A DNA stretch of 64,000 nucleotides from Hevea brasiliensis. Lineage: Eukaryota; Streptophyta; Magnoliopsida; Malpighiales; Euphorbiaceae. Under the pieces are notes generated by a model. It saw only the letters and a list, made by a program, of their open reading frames with translations. It did not search any database and was not told the DNA's origin. Where the stretch lies: NCBI RefSeq assembly GCF_030052815.1, contig NC_079507.1, positions 51,719,571 through 51,783,570 on the forward strand, read 5' to 3'. Below, piece by piece: positions 42,840 to 55,135 of the stretch. The translations under genes were made by a program, and so were the position numbers. How positions within the stretch are numbered: position 1 is the first letter of the stretch; each line of letters starts with the position of its first letter.

Positions 42840-44733
42840 AAAAGGTCAATTAGTGGTAAGACCTCCCTTCTTTGATGGGAATGACTTCTTATATTAGAAA
42901 AATAGATTGTTTTATTTTCTTAAATAAGGAGTTGACTTGTGGGATATTATAGGGAATGGGCCATTCACCCCAACTAAAATTGTAGATGGTGTGCATGCAG
43001 CTAAGCCAAAGGGTGAATGGAGTGAGCAAGAGAAAAGAAGAATAACTCTAAATGATAAAGCTATTCATATTTTATTTTATGCACTAAGTAGAAGTAAATA
43101 TAATAAAGTGTGTATGGAGTCTACTGCAAAAGAAATTTGGGATGCTTTGGTGGTCACTCATGAGGGTACTAATCAAGTGAAGGAGAATAAGATGGATTCC
43201 CTCATCTATCAATATGAGTTGTTCAAGATGAAATCAGATGAGACCATAAGTCAAATGTATGATAGATTTGCGGAGATTATATGAGGAATTAAATCCCTTG
43301 GGAAGACATTCACGAATGAGGAGCTTGTAGAGAAGATTCTAAGAAGTCTTCCTAAGGAGTGGCTACCCAAAGTAACTTCACTCAAGGATTCTAAGGACTT
43401 GAGTAAGGCACAACTTGATGAGCTCTTAGAAAATCTCATTGACTATGAGATGACCCTCAAAAGAGAGTAAGTGGAGAAACCAAATTAAACCAAGAAGAAC
43501 ATTGCTTTTAAAGTATCTTCCAAAAACTCAAGTAATGAAGATGATGAGTTTGATGAGGAAGAGTTGGCTCCAGTGACAATGAGAATAGGGAAGATGCTCT
43601 TCCAAAATAAGAAGTTCATCCCAAAAAGGAACTTCAAGAAGGATAAGGGTGAAAGTAATAAGAGGGATCCTCCCATATGCTTTGAATGCAATAAGTCGAG
43701 TCACATTAGAACGAATTGTCCCAAATTGAAAAAGCTTTTCAAAAAGTTCAAGAAAAAGGCACTTGAAGCAATATAGAATGAATCAAGTGACTCCGAAGAT
43801 GAGGAGATTGGTGATCAACTTGCTCAAATGTGCTTCATGGCAATGTAGGAAAGCTTCAATGAGATAACTTTAAATGATGATGTTGTTGAATTTTCTTATG
43901 ATGAACTAGTTAGTGCACTTAAAGTTATAAATGATGAATTAGAATTAAGTCATAAGAAGAATAAACTTTTGAAAAGTGAGCTTGCTAGTTTAAGGAAGGA
44001 AAATGAGACCTCATCTAAGGATAATAGACCTTTAGATAGTAATATGCAAAAATCCTTAGATGAGCTCTCATTAGAAAATGAGAACTTGGGAAATGAAATT
44101 GCTGAGCTAAAAACTTCTCTTTCCAAGTTTGCTAAAGGAAAGGACAAACTTGATGCAATTTTGGACTTTCAAAGGTCTCCTAGCAACAAGTATGGACTTG
44201 GCTATAGCAAATTTGCCCAAGCACCTCCTTTTAAGACCATTTTTGTTAAAGCATCTAGTTCTACTGAGCCTAGTTCCCAAGTGTCTAGTCCAAAGGTGTC
44301 CAATCTTAAAGGACAAGAATCAAAGATATCTAGTGGAAATGAAACTAGAAAGACTTTATTTCATCAACATGCTCCTAGACAAAATGTAAATAGGACATAT
44401 ACATCTAGGAGAGTTTCATCTAGGCCAAACTTTCATAGGGCATATGCTACTAGGCCTCATAAATATTATCACACTCACCATGCCTTATGCTCACATGCAC
44501 ATAATGGACTAAAAAAGAATGGTCACATGAGACCATATGCACATTTTCATGCATATAGACCAAGAACAAGAAGGTTTAATGGTTATTGCCACTATTGTGG
44601 CAAGTTTGGTCACATCAACTATAAGTGTGCCATTAGGAAAGTCCATCTTAGATTTGGTAAAATATTTAATTTGAATGATGGAACTACTGACCCCCAAGGA
44701 CCCAAGTACATTTGGGTACCTAAAGTAAATTGA
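42840..44733 (+). pseudogene. Copia-2 gag with two zinc knuckles
   Basis: RPPFFDGNDFLY, a stop, LWDIIGNGPFTPTKIVDG, EWSEQEKRRITLNDKAIHIL, and the capsid end (LRSLPKEWLPKVTSLKDSKD) are typical of SIRE-type Gag. Knuckle 1 is CFECNKSSHIRTNC. A Lys/Glu/Asp-rich coiled segment (SLRKENETSSKDNRPLDSNM) follows. A His/Arg-rich part and knuckle 2, CHYCGKFGHINYKC, end near residue 250 of the last ORF (43969-44733). Both knuckles keep all metal ligands. At least five stops (e.g. after FAEII at 43282, after LKRE, after ALEAI) break the frame. Confidence 0.88.
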
Positions 44734-44747
44734 ATTATCTTGTGTAG

Positions 44748-46103
44748 GTGTGCTTAAAATCCTTTAAGCTTGAAAGCAAATGGTATTTGGATAGTGGATA
44801 TTCAAGACACATGATCGAAAATGCCAACCTTTTCCTTTCACTTGAAAAGAAAGATGGAGGTGGGCAAGTGAACTTTGGTGGCAATGGTAAAGGTAAAATT
44901 GTGGGAATAGGTAAGATTGGTAAGGAAAACTCTCCCATTCTTGACAAAGTACTTTTGGTTGATGGTTTAAAACACAATTTGCTTAGTATTGGTCAATTAT
45001 GTGATAAAGGTTATAGAGTTATTTTTTAGTCTAAATCTTGCTTTGTGTATAGAATATGCGATAACAAAATGTTATTTATTAGTGAAAGAGTTGAAAATAT
45101 TTATGTTATTGATTTGCATGCCTTGTCTAACAAAGATGTTAAGTGTTTTATTTCTATTAGTGATGACTCTTGGACTTGGCATAGAAAGCTTGCACATGGT
45201 AGCATGGATCTTCTTGCAAGCTTGAACAAGGATGAGCTAGTTGATGGGCTACCAAAGATCAAGTTTCAAAAAGATAAGATGCATGATTCATGCCAAATGG
45301 GTAAGCAAGTCAAGAGCTCTTTTAAATCTATTCATAAGGTATCCACTTCTAGACCTCTTCAATTATTGCATATCGATTTATTTGGTCCTACTAGAGTAGC
45401 TAGCTTAGGTGGTGCATATTATGTTTTCGTGATTATTGATGACTATTCTAAGTATACTTGGGTTGTATTCCTTACTCATAAGGATTAATGTTTTGATGTT
45501 TTTGAGAGATTTTCAAAAAGGGTTCAAAATGAAAAAGTTTTTCAAATGTCTTCTATTAAGAGTGACCATGGTAGAGAATTTGAAAATAAGAGACTTGAAA
45601 AGTTTTGAAACTCACTAGGGATCACTTATAACTTTTCTTCTCCTAGGACTCTCCAACAAAATGGTATTGTTGAAAGAAAAAATAAGACTTTTTTAGACAT
45701 GGGGAGGACTATGTTAAATGAATATAACTTGCCTAATTATTTTTGGGTGGAAGCCATTAATACGGCTTGTTATATTTCAAATAGAGTTTTGATTAAACCT
45801 TTTTTGAAGAAAACCTCTTATGAGCTGTGGAATGGCAAGAAACCTAAAGTAGGTTATTTTAGAGTTTTTGGTTATACATGCTTCATTTTGAATACTAAAG
45901 ATAATATAAATATATTTGGCTCTAAAACCAATGAAGGTATCTTCTTAGGGTACTCTATATCTAGTAAAGCATATAGAGTATTTAATAAGAGAACTTTAGT
46001 TGTTAAAGAGTCAATGCATGTTGTATTTTATGAAGCTAACCCCTTTGGTCATAGAAAGGATATTTCTTGTGATAATGATGTTGTAGGTAATTTTAATGAG
46101 TTG
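44748..46103 (+). pseudogene. Copia-2 protease and integrase
   Basis: Protease WYLDSGYSRHMIENANLFLS keeps D-S-G. GAG-pre-integrase has WHRKLAHGSMDLLASLNKDE. Integrase: LHIDLFGPTRVASLGG (first Asp), IIDDYSKYTWVVFLTHKD, SDHGREFENK in another frame (second Asp) and NGIVERKNKTFLDMGRTMLN (Glu). FWVEAINTACYISNRVLIKP and GIFLGYSISSKAYRVFNKRT follow. The catalytic triad is recognisable, but stops and frameshifts near 45030, 45486 and 45610 break it. The frame is cut at 46103 by the solo LTR. Confidence 0.88.
46099..46103. repeat. Target-site duplication AGTTG (partner 50056-50060)
   Basis: Perfect 5-bp duplication flanking the solo LTR. Confidence 0.88.
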
Positions 46104-49100
46104 TGTGACGCCCCTCACCCGTCTACAGTGTAGCCGAGCGAGGAGTGCCATATTCGGTGCCGGAGCACCCTATCTTGTCTTATCATATTCATTGTAAATT
46201 TTTAATATCATTTAAAAATAAGTATTTCATATGTGGATTTTTTTTTATAACAATTTATTTCTGTGGATACCCGGGCAGAGCCTCCTCTGTTTAATTGGCA
46301 TCTAGTGGGTTCCACTAGTTACCTGTTAACAACAATTTCATATCTCTACATATCATATCATGTCATTTTTGTTCATACAATTTCAAGTTCATTCATTCAT
46401 CTAGAAATTCATATGCAGAAATTCATAGATAATAAATTTCAAGTTTTCATTTCAATCTCAAAGTTTAATTACAAGTCCAAAATGAAATATATCATGACTA
46501 GACATAAAGAACCAAAATACTAGTCTATACATGGGCCCTACCAAAATACAAAAGACTAGTGAGGTGACTCTGGTCGATGGAAAATCTGGTCGAAACTCTA
46601 TCCGAACACTACTGTGGCGGCTGCTGCTATGACGGCTACTGATCTTCAGTACCTACGCGATGGAAAACAAATGCGCTAAGCATAACGCTTAGTGGTGCAT
46701 AATTTATAATAACAATAATTAAACAATTGAATTAATATCTACGAATCATAATTTCTGGGTCTTTTATATTTTTATTGCTCTTTGAAAATAATTAACATTA
46801 TCAGGATCTTTTATGATTACTTATTGTATTTTAAGTCTTAATTAATTTTTATCAGTATCCAAGAAACCTATAACAAATTATAAAAGCTGGATGCATGGGT
46901 GTATACTGGTTAGACAGTCACATGTCTATCCGATATCGTCTGTGCACGAGGCCAACCTCCGCACGAGGCCAACCGTTCGCACGAGACATTGCCGCTTGTA
47001 AAGCCAGAAATAAAGTAGGCACAATGGCCAATGGGTAGGCATATAGCCTATAGAACAATCATATCAGACATATATTGTCAGTTCATGATTTGCTCTGCAA
47101 GCAATACTGCTATCTGTGGTCCCTAATTTGTATACAAATCGATCCAACTATATACATATAAGCCTAGGCATACTTTGGGCAAATTAGTACTATTAAGCAC
47201 TTATAGTTTTATTATTTCATGCTATGTACTATTAAGAGTTCATAACATATTTTTATTTCACTTCATGTACTACCAATGCTTTATACCATTTCCATGTTAT
47301 TATAATGGGAACATAGGTCCCAAGCACTTGTTTGTATAACTTATGTATCTATCGCTCTCATTATTTTATGTCATGTACTATACATATTTATAGTATTGTT
47401 ATTTCATATATGATGGAAACATAGTTTCCAAGTGTATTTTCCTATGACTTATGTGTTTAGCAAACCATTTAGGTAAATTTATATTTTATGTATCAACTAA
47501 TTTTATGTCACCTTGTAGTGGGAAAGTAGGTCCCACATACCTGTTTCATGTAATTTAGCATGTAGAGACTTATTAGGGATAAGTTCTTACTAAAAACAAT
47601 TTAATTAAAGAACCTTTCTTTAGGTTCAGTTTCACTTTTTTGACTTTACATATCACGTTGAGCAATTACACATTATTACTTATTTTTGTTGAAGTGTACA
47701 TATCACTTTATAGTGGGAAAATAGGTCCCACATACCCTTTCATGTGGTTTAGTATTTAATGGCTTATTAGGGTTAAATTCGTACCATAAGATAATTTATT
47801 TCATGGGCCTTTCTTTAGTTTCAACTTTTGTGTCTTTCTTTTACCTATCCATATGATCAGTTTGTAGCCACTGTTTGGCCATACTTCCTTTATGGATGTT
47901 GTTCCTCTATGTATTATCTTTATTTTCCCTTTTAAATCATATTAATTTGATTTCTAGAACTCAAGTTATGGTCAGATAACCATAACTAACTCATTCCCAG
48001 ATTGTGGTTCCTTAACTAGGCAGCTTTTGAACTTAAATTTTACTTAATTAATGGAACAGGCTGCAGTCACTTTTAGGCATGGTGATCTTCATAAAAATTG
48101 TTGCCCTATTTCTTATGATCATTAAGAAACTTGTATCACAATTTCTCAAGTTTTGTGAAATTATTTATGGCCAATTAATCGACTGGTTCATGTACCTGTA
48201 CAACAGGGCTCAATTCGTGATGAATTGTAGGTCACTTTTTGAGATTCTTAAATTCATAATTTGAGGACGGTTCCTAAAACAAAGTTGTATTTCTGTTTCT
48301 TAGGTTTCTGGAAAGGTATGGCTCGTCTCAATTGGATTTTCTAGTGGGAGTTATGACTAAAAAACTGTTCTGGGGTCAAGTGAAGTTTGGTCAGATTGCA
48401 CGTTTTGATGCAGTGACTTATTCTAACTGTTTGACCTAGTTCTCTTATTTTCTGGGTTTTGGTCAAAACACCAATTTTCTAGGTTTGTGTCTTATGGACA
48501 TTTTGCCACTGATTTCATTACATTTGAGTTCTTGTAGACCAAGTTATGGTCATTTTGCCAAAACTGGTCAGGTGAGGTTAGGTCCAGTAGTTTCTGATAA
48601 CCTAATTCTGGGCAGTTTTATGACCCAACTTGGGCCAGTAATTTAGTTTGGTTTTTGGCATTTTTGGGTTTAGTACTCTTTATGAAAATTGTAGCCCTAT
48701 ATCTAAGCTTTCCAATGATATAAAATTCAGGTCATTTGGACCAGTGTGGAGGGAGTTATGACTAAATGAACTGTTCATTTGGTCATTTTCTGGGTTTGGT
48801 GTAGGGTAATCCGGATTTGGGCAGTATTTAGGTCAAGTTTTGGACAGAATTTGAGCATGATTTCTCCATGGAAAATGAGCTATTTTGGGTCTAATTTCAT
48901 CTCCAATTGGCCTCATACCAATTGGAGTCACATATTTTTAGTAATGGTTCAAAACTCATGCTAGACTCATTGAGTCCCAACCTGCAGAAAATTGACACTT
49001 CCAAAACTCAATCTCCTCCAACTTTCTTAGTTCAATTCGCATGCAATACACTTCTATAAGCAACAATCTTATCCCAATTAGGTCAATTTCAAGCATTTAT

Positions 49101-50055
49101 ACAAAATCTCTAAGTCATGTACACAAACCCTAATTTTTAAGTTTCAAACTCAATCAATTCAATCCCTTTTCACTTCTCATACATATAATCATATCAATCA
49201 TCATCTCTAAACTCATTTACATTATTTGAACACAACAAAGCCCTACACATTTCATGGCTGCCAAAATTTGGGGATATCATGGGTTCATGAATTTCTTGTT
49301 AATTTCTTGAAATTTTCACTTATCTCAAGTCACTTTATTAAAAGAAGAAGGAAGGGAGAAAAGCACTAACCTCTTGTGACCTAATTTGAAAATTTTCCAG
49401 AAACTTCAATTTTCCTTCTCCCTATGGGTACCTAGAGCTTCCTTATGATGTGAGCTAAATTTTTAATGAAGGGGACCATGGGTTTTGGTGAATGGATAGA
49501 GAGGAATTCAAGCTTGAAGCTTGAAAGAAAATGGTGGAAGAGGGAACCAATGTGCCAACCAAAAAGAGAAAGAGAAGAGGAAGAAGAAGACTTGGTTGGT
49601 GGGGTTTGTCCTCTTGTGTCTATTTATATACATATTTTTATTATACTTTATTATTTTATTTTATGTCATAAGCCTTTTCTTTTCTTTTCTTTTCTTTTCT
49701 TCTTCTTTCTCCTCTCATTTTCCTAATTAAATCCATAATTTTAACTTATGTTAGTTATTTTATTTTCTAATTTTAATTTGACATTTAGGTCAAAATTCAC
49801 CTCTAGGGGTAAAATGACCAAAATAGCCTTCATGGTGCTCATCGGATTATTTTTATTATTTTATACCAATTAATAAATTCTCTCAATTTTATTTTATTTC
49901 TCAAAATTTTTTCTATATTTTTTTTAATATTTATTTCATTCATTTATACCTCCTCACTATAGTTTAAGTGTAGTTCTAGACATCCTGACTGTCCGAACAG
50001 ACATTAGTCATCGAAACAGTAAAATGTACGGACTACCTATGGTGAGGGCGTTACA
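46104..50055 (-). mobile_element. Chromovirus solo LTR (3952 bp) in copia-2 pol
   Basis: Starts TGTGACGCCCCTCACCCGTC and ends GGTGAGGGCGTTACA, the same end types as the gypsy-A and gypsy-B LTRs, and is flanked by AGTTG. Shares TACAGTGTAGCCGAGCGAGG, the GCTAAGCATAACGCTTAG hairpin (46675-46692) and a ~195-bp periodic module (about 47890-48900). A GCACGAGGCCAACC repeat lies at 46944-46988 and a (TTTTC)n tract near 49675-49700. It has no primer-binding site or genes, so the element was reduced to one LTR by recombination. Orientation is taken from the related elements. Confidence 0.88.
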
Positions 50056-50060
50056 AGTTG

Positions 50061-50990
50061 ACTCTTGAAGATCCTTAGTCTAGTGAAAATCAAAATTAAC
50101 TCAATGAAGATCCCTTGAAGGATTTGGGAGATGATGAAGTTGAGCTTCAAGAGCAATAAGTCAACTAGTTCGTCATCAAGGAGTTCAACAAGATCTACCT
50201 AAAGAATGGACCTTTAAGAAGGATCATCCTAAGGACCTAATCATTGGTGATACATCAAAAAGGAGTTTGTTAACACCATGAAGAGTGAGTTTGAGATGAG
50301 CATGATAGGAGAACTCAAATTCTTGCTTGGGCTTCAAATCAAGTAAGCTAAGGATGACATCTTCATCAATCAAGTCAAGTATACCAAAAAATTGATCAAA
50401 AGTTATGGGATGGAGAATAGCAAGCCAAGTAGAACTTCAATGAGCACAAACACCAAACTTGACAAGGATGAAAAAGGAAAACTGGTTGACGAAAAGCTCT
50501 ATAGAGGTATGATCGATAGTCTCTTATACCTCACGGCTAGTAGACTAGATATTATATTTTTCATATGTTTATGTGCACATTTTTAACTATGTCCTAAAGA
50601 GTCTCATTTGCATACTGTTAAACACATTCTCAAATACTTAAATGGTACATTGAATTTAGATCTATGATATCCTAGAAATGCATATTTTGATTTGTGTTTC
50701 TACTCGGATGCCGACTTTACCGAAAGTATCCCTAATAGGAAGAGTATCTCAGGTACTTATCAACTCCTATGACACTTTTTATTTTCTTGGTGTAGCAAGA
50801 AACAAAACTCGATTGCACTTTCTATGCTCGAAGCCGAATATGTGGCTGTGGGTTTTTGTTGTAGCTAAATTCTTTGGATCAAACAATAATTAACGAACTT
50901 TAAAGTATCTCTTCATCACATTCCTATTAAATGTAATAACACAAGTGCAATTAATTTGACCAAAAATCCCATACAATATTTTAGAACCAA
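50061..50990 (+). pseudogene. Copia-2 reverse transcriptase remnant and RNase H, first part
   Basis: Segments KSEFEMSMIGELKFLLGLQI, VKYTKKLIKSYGMENSKPSR, KLYRGMIDSLLYLTASRLDI, HLHTVKHILKYLNGTLNLDL and FYSDADF, then SIALSMLEAEYVAVG, are copia pol. The reverse transcriptase core with the YVDD box is missing: text jumps from an integrase-RT linker (LNEDPLKDLGDDEVELQEQ) almost directly to the thumb region near 50265. Multiple stops. Confidence 0.85.
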
Positions 50991-50997
50991 GTATATA

Positions 50998-51287
50998 GTA
51001 GGGGTGTGCAAACGGTTGATTCGGTTTCGAACCGAACCGAACCGATAAAATCGAAAATAAAAAATAAAAAATTTTAAAAACCGAACCAAACCGATTAATA
51101 AGAGAAAATCGAATCGAACCAAACTGATAAATATTGGTTCGATTCGATTTTAAACCGATCAAATCAAATTTTATAAAATTGCATATTTTCAACATTAAAT
51201 ATAAATAACAAAAACATAAAAACAAAAAAAAATTAGAAATCAAAACTCCAAAATCTTAGGGTTCGGTTATGTTTTCTTTGATTTCCT

Positions 51288-51334
<47 letters not shown>

Positions 51335-51519
51335 TAATTTCGATTCGGTCGGTTTTTTTTTTTTGTAAAAATAACAGAACCGAACCTATTAACTAAAATT
51401 ATCAAAAATTATAAACCGAACTGAACCGATTAAATTTTAAAACTGAACCGATTGAACCGAATTGACTGGGTTCGGTTTGATTCGATTTTTCGATTTAAAC
51501 TGAAATCTGCTCTCTCCTA
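50998..51519. mobile_element. AT-rich non-autonomous element inserted in copia-2 RNase H
   Basis: Splits the RNase H reading at RTKYI | DIRYHFIRDH. Begins TAGGGGTGTGCAAACGG, contains clustered GAACCGAACCGAACCGAT and complementary TTCGGTTTGATTCGATTTTT words, and ends near CTCTCTCCTAA. TATATA borders both sides. Contains (TA)n at 51291-51331. Same word family as the insertion at 2914-3358. Confidence 0.65.
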
Positions 51520-51700
51520 ATATATAGACATTAGATATCATTTTATACGTGATCACGACTTGAATAGTGATATTGTTCTTGAGTTTGTTGACACTAATCA
51601 CCAATTAGTTGATATATTTATAAAATCTTTTATGTGAAGATAGGTTTACTTCATTGAGACAGAATTAGGCATGCTTGATAACTTTGATGCTTGAAATTGT
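51520..51700 (+). pseudogene. Copia-2 RNase H, last part
   Basis: Resumes with DIRYHFIRDHDLNSDIVLEF, VDTNHQLVDIFIKSF and ETELGMLDNFDA followed by a stop near 51695. This is the usual C-terminus of SIRE-type pol. Confidence 0.82.
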
Positions 51701-53701
51701 GATAATTGAATGTGTATATATTTTTTGAAAATTCTTGTTAAATTAGTGTATGTTTGGTGTTTTAAGATTTGTCTCAATATTTTTCAAAATTTTAATGTGT
51801 TAAGAGTCTTATTTACTTAAAAAGAAAAGATTTTTGATGTTGCTATAGTCTTGAAAATGTGTTTTTAAGAATTTCAGGCATAGACACTTTAGGTAGCCAA
51901 AAGTCCTTGTTTCGGCTACCGAACCTTCAAATTTTTTTTTAAAATCGAGTTGTAGTTAAAGCGGCAACCAAAAGCCTTGGTTTCGGCTGCCGAACTTAAA
52001 CTTTTTAAAACCCCCAAACTCCCTTTATCTTTCCCTTTCTCTTTTTAACCTTTCGGCTCTCTCTCTTTTCTTTCCCTCTCTCACTCTCGAATTTCTCCTC
52101 ACTCAGTTTCTCCATCAATTTTCCATTGAACTCATTGTTTTCCAACCTTCCTAAGCTCGATTTTACCATAATTTGCTACATTGGACCTCCTTAGGGTTTC
52201 ATACTCTATTTAGTTGTTAATTGGTTATGGCTCTTGAGAACTCTTTTTCAAATTTTTTTGAGTTTCTTCTCTTTTGGATAAGTATTCACATATTCAATTA
52301 GTCTTTATGTTACACAATGTTAATTGATTTGAGTTAGCACAATGTTATTTTATTGGCTAATGTATGTGTATATTTATATTTATAGTTTTATGAACATTGA
52401 AATTCCATATTGAGTTTTACCTAATTTAAATTATTGATCCTTCTTATTGTTAGTTAGAATTCTTATTCCTATATGGCTCATACCTGTACTTACTTTATGA
52501 TGTTGCATACATATTGTGATTTACTGTTCACATAAACAAATACTGGTATTCTTTTTTGGCTGTCATATGATCATAATACTACTTCTCATTAATTTAGATT
52601 ATTCTGTTTGATTATCCTAAGAAAGTTATTTGCCAAAATTCTGTTTGTTGCTTTGAACAGACTCTATGATGGTTTTACAAGTCCTATTCACATGAAATTA
52701 TTGAATTTGTATTGTGGTCTTTTTGGCTCTTTATAGGATATTCTTGAGAATAGTTGCCTAGTATACTACCTCTAGATTGAGGATTCACCATATATTTGTT
52801 TTAAGTGTCTCATAAATACACTTATACTCATGTTAGGGTTCAAATCAAATAAGTTATTCATTGTCTTGGAAATGCACCTTATAAGTTTGTCATTATGTGA
52901 AGTGTTCTTATAATCTTCATATATTGCCATGTGTTTCTATATCTTCATAATTGGTTTTACAGTTGCTAAGGTTGGATATATATTTTTTAAATAGTTGGTT
53001 GGTTTGAAAATATCTTGCACAATTGGTCGTGTTAAATTATTTCTTGGCATTGACATTATTTTGTGCATACTATTGTGTTTTTTCTCTCTAAAATGCTAAT
53101 AATCTCACCAGCTAGTTTGTTACCTTGATAATGTTATGCTTATTGGATTGACCATACAATTTAATATGTGTTGACTCTCTTACTAAAATAATTTTAAAAT
53201 GATGCTAAGCTTAAGGTTTTGGCACCGTGGTAAGCACTCAATCCTACAATTGGCACTATGGTAAGTGCTCAATCCTACAATTGGCACCATTGTCGGAGAG
53301 ATATGTAGATAGTGTATTTTGATAATGCCAAAAGGGAGAGATATGTAGATAGTGGATGTGACACACATTATTGATATAGAATTTGAACAGAAATACCTTT
53401 ATATATATTTTTGATATATTTATATGATATTTTTTATATATTTATGATATATATTCTTATCTATTAGATTGTAATTTAACCTTTGCAGTTGATATAGATG
53501 TAACCTTTGCATCATCATTCATCTAGGATTCATTGAGTCAAAACCTCTTTTTTGTACTCTCCAAATTCTAATTATTAAAGAATAAATTATTTTTGAAAGG
53601 GAGAGTACATTAAGGGAGAGAATTTTTTAAAAATACATACTCCGCTTATGCTTACTTTTCCTTATCTACTAATTATTTGTCATCATCAAAAAGGGGGAGA
53701 T
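51701..53701 (+). other. Copia-2 long 3' region without an envelope-like ORF
   Basis: Two kb between pol and the right LTR. SIRE relatives can carry an env-like ORF here, and none longer than about 60 codons is present. It holds TTTCGGCTACCGAAC and TTTCGGCTGCCGAAC palindromic words near 51910-52000 and a CT-rich stretch at 52025-52100. A 31-bp tandem repeat (TTGGCACCGTGGTAAGCACT...) lies at 53219-53292. AGAGATATGTAGATAGTG occurs twice at about 53298 and 53337. The polypurine tract AAAAAGGGGGAGA is at 53689-53701. Confidence 0.7.
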
Positions 53702-55135
53702 TATTGAATCTAGGGGTGTTAATCCATGTTTTGATGATAATAAACAATTAGTGTGCTACTAATCTACTCTAGAAGTGTTTCTATTGAGATTGTAGGTCCC
53801 AAGTTTAAAATTGAGAAATTACTTCAAATCAAGATTGAAAGGGAGCAAGAAATTGAAGCAAAGATCAAGAAGACATTACAACGTAAATTTTTCTTTTATC
53901 TTATGAATCTTAAATGGTTGGTTAAGATGGCTCAATTCTAGATTTCTTTAAATTTGTTAGTGTCTCTATTTTTAACTTTTTCTTGTCCAAGGGGAGTAAA
54001 ATAAAATTTTCACTTTTGAAAAATACAAATTTATTTTTGAAAGTGTTTTCATTGAAAAATTTATCAAATTAGCTTTCCAACAGTTCAAACGGATCAAAAA
54101 TCCTAGTTCAAGTCAAAAAATTATAAGTTTGTGAATATCTAAACTTCTTAGTATCTTTATTTTTAACTTTTCTTGACCAAGGAGGAGCAAAGTGAAATTT
54201 TCACTTTTGAGAAATGCAAATTTGTTTTTGAAAGTGTTTTCATTGAAAATTTTATTAAATTTGCTTTTCAATGGTTCAAACAGATTGAAAATTTGAGTTC
54301 GGGTCAAAAAGTTGTGATTTTTAAAGCCTAAGTACCCTTTTATCCAGAGAGCACTTCAGCAACTGAAGTTCACTCCTTAAATAACGATTTTTTGAGTGTT
54401 TAAACCCTTTTTATCTAGAAAGTACTTCGGTAGCCAAAAGTCAAAACTTGAGCAGTTGAAGTTCACTTTTTGAATGGTGTTTTTTGGCGCTCTAACATTT
54501 GGTTGCCGAAATAAAGAACTTTGGCAACCGAACATGAATTTTTGAAACTCAATAAAACAAAGTTTTTGGTGGTTGAAAGGCTATATTTACATTTAATGTA
54601 CCTCCAATAATCATTTTCTTGCCAAAACTATAAATAGAGATAATTTATAATTGGAGGAAGAAAACAACTACTATTTCTTGAGAATTTATTGTGTTCAAAA
54701 TATTTTTTCTTCTACTTTCTCTCTAGAACTTGAGCTATTATAATTGATTATTGAGAACTTGATATTTTGAGTTATAATTTCTTTGTTCTACGAGTTAGTT
54801 CAAGGTTGTTGTGAGCATTCATTGTAACTTGAGTGTGATAGAGCATTAAGTTGCTCTTAAGCGTAAAAGGATTTGTGAAAGAGTAAGGGTTTGCTCTTAT
54901 AGTGATTGTAAGGGGTTTATTTTTCATCCATAAAAGAATTTTAGTGGAGTTAACTCTTAAGGAGGGCCTTGAGGAGAGAACGTAAGTTTGAGATAGCCGA
55001 ATCTCTATAAAATCTATTGTGTTCTTTCTTTCCTTCATTCTCTTTGTGTATCTCACTTAAAAATCTCCACCTATCTTTTAAATTTTTTAATTAACACCCA
55101 ATTCACCCCCATTTTGGGTTGCTACAGAGACAACA
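53702..55135 (+). repeat. Copia-2 right LTR (1434 bp)
   Basis: Matches 41276-42764. The terminal TG has mutated (TATTGAATCTAGGGG against TGTTGGACCTAGGGG). Ends GAGACAACA, directly followed by AATAC. Confidence 0.88.

Larger units (their letters stand above)
41276..55135 (+). mobile_element. Copia-2: SIRE/Maximus-type Ty1/copia element with two nested insertions
   Basis: LTRs 41276-42764 and 53702-55135, perfect AATAC duplication, primer-binding site at 42767 and polypurine tract AAAAAGGGGGAGA before the right LTR. Order on plus: gag with two CCHC knuckles, protease, integrase, (solo LTR 46104-50055), reverse transcriptase remnant and RNase H (split by a small element), long 3' region, LTR. 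Large gag and long LTRs fit the SIRE/Maximus lineage. About 13 differences in the first 95 LTR bases and many stops show an old, inactive copy. Confidence 0.9.
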
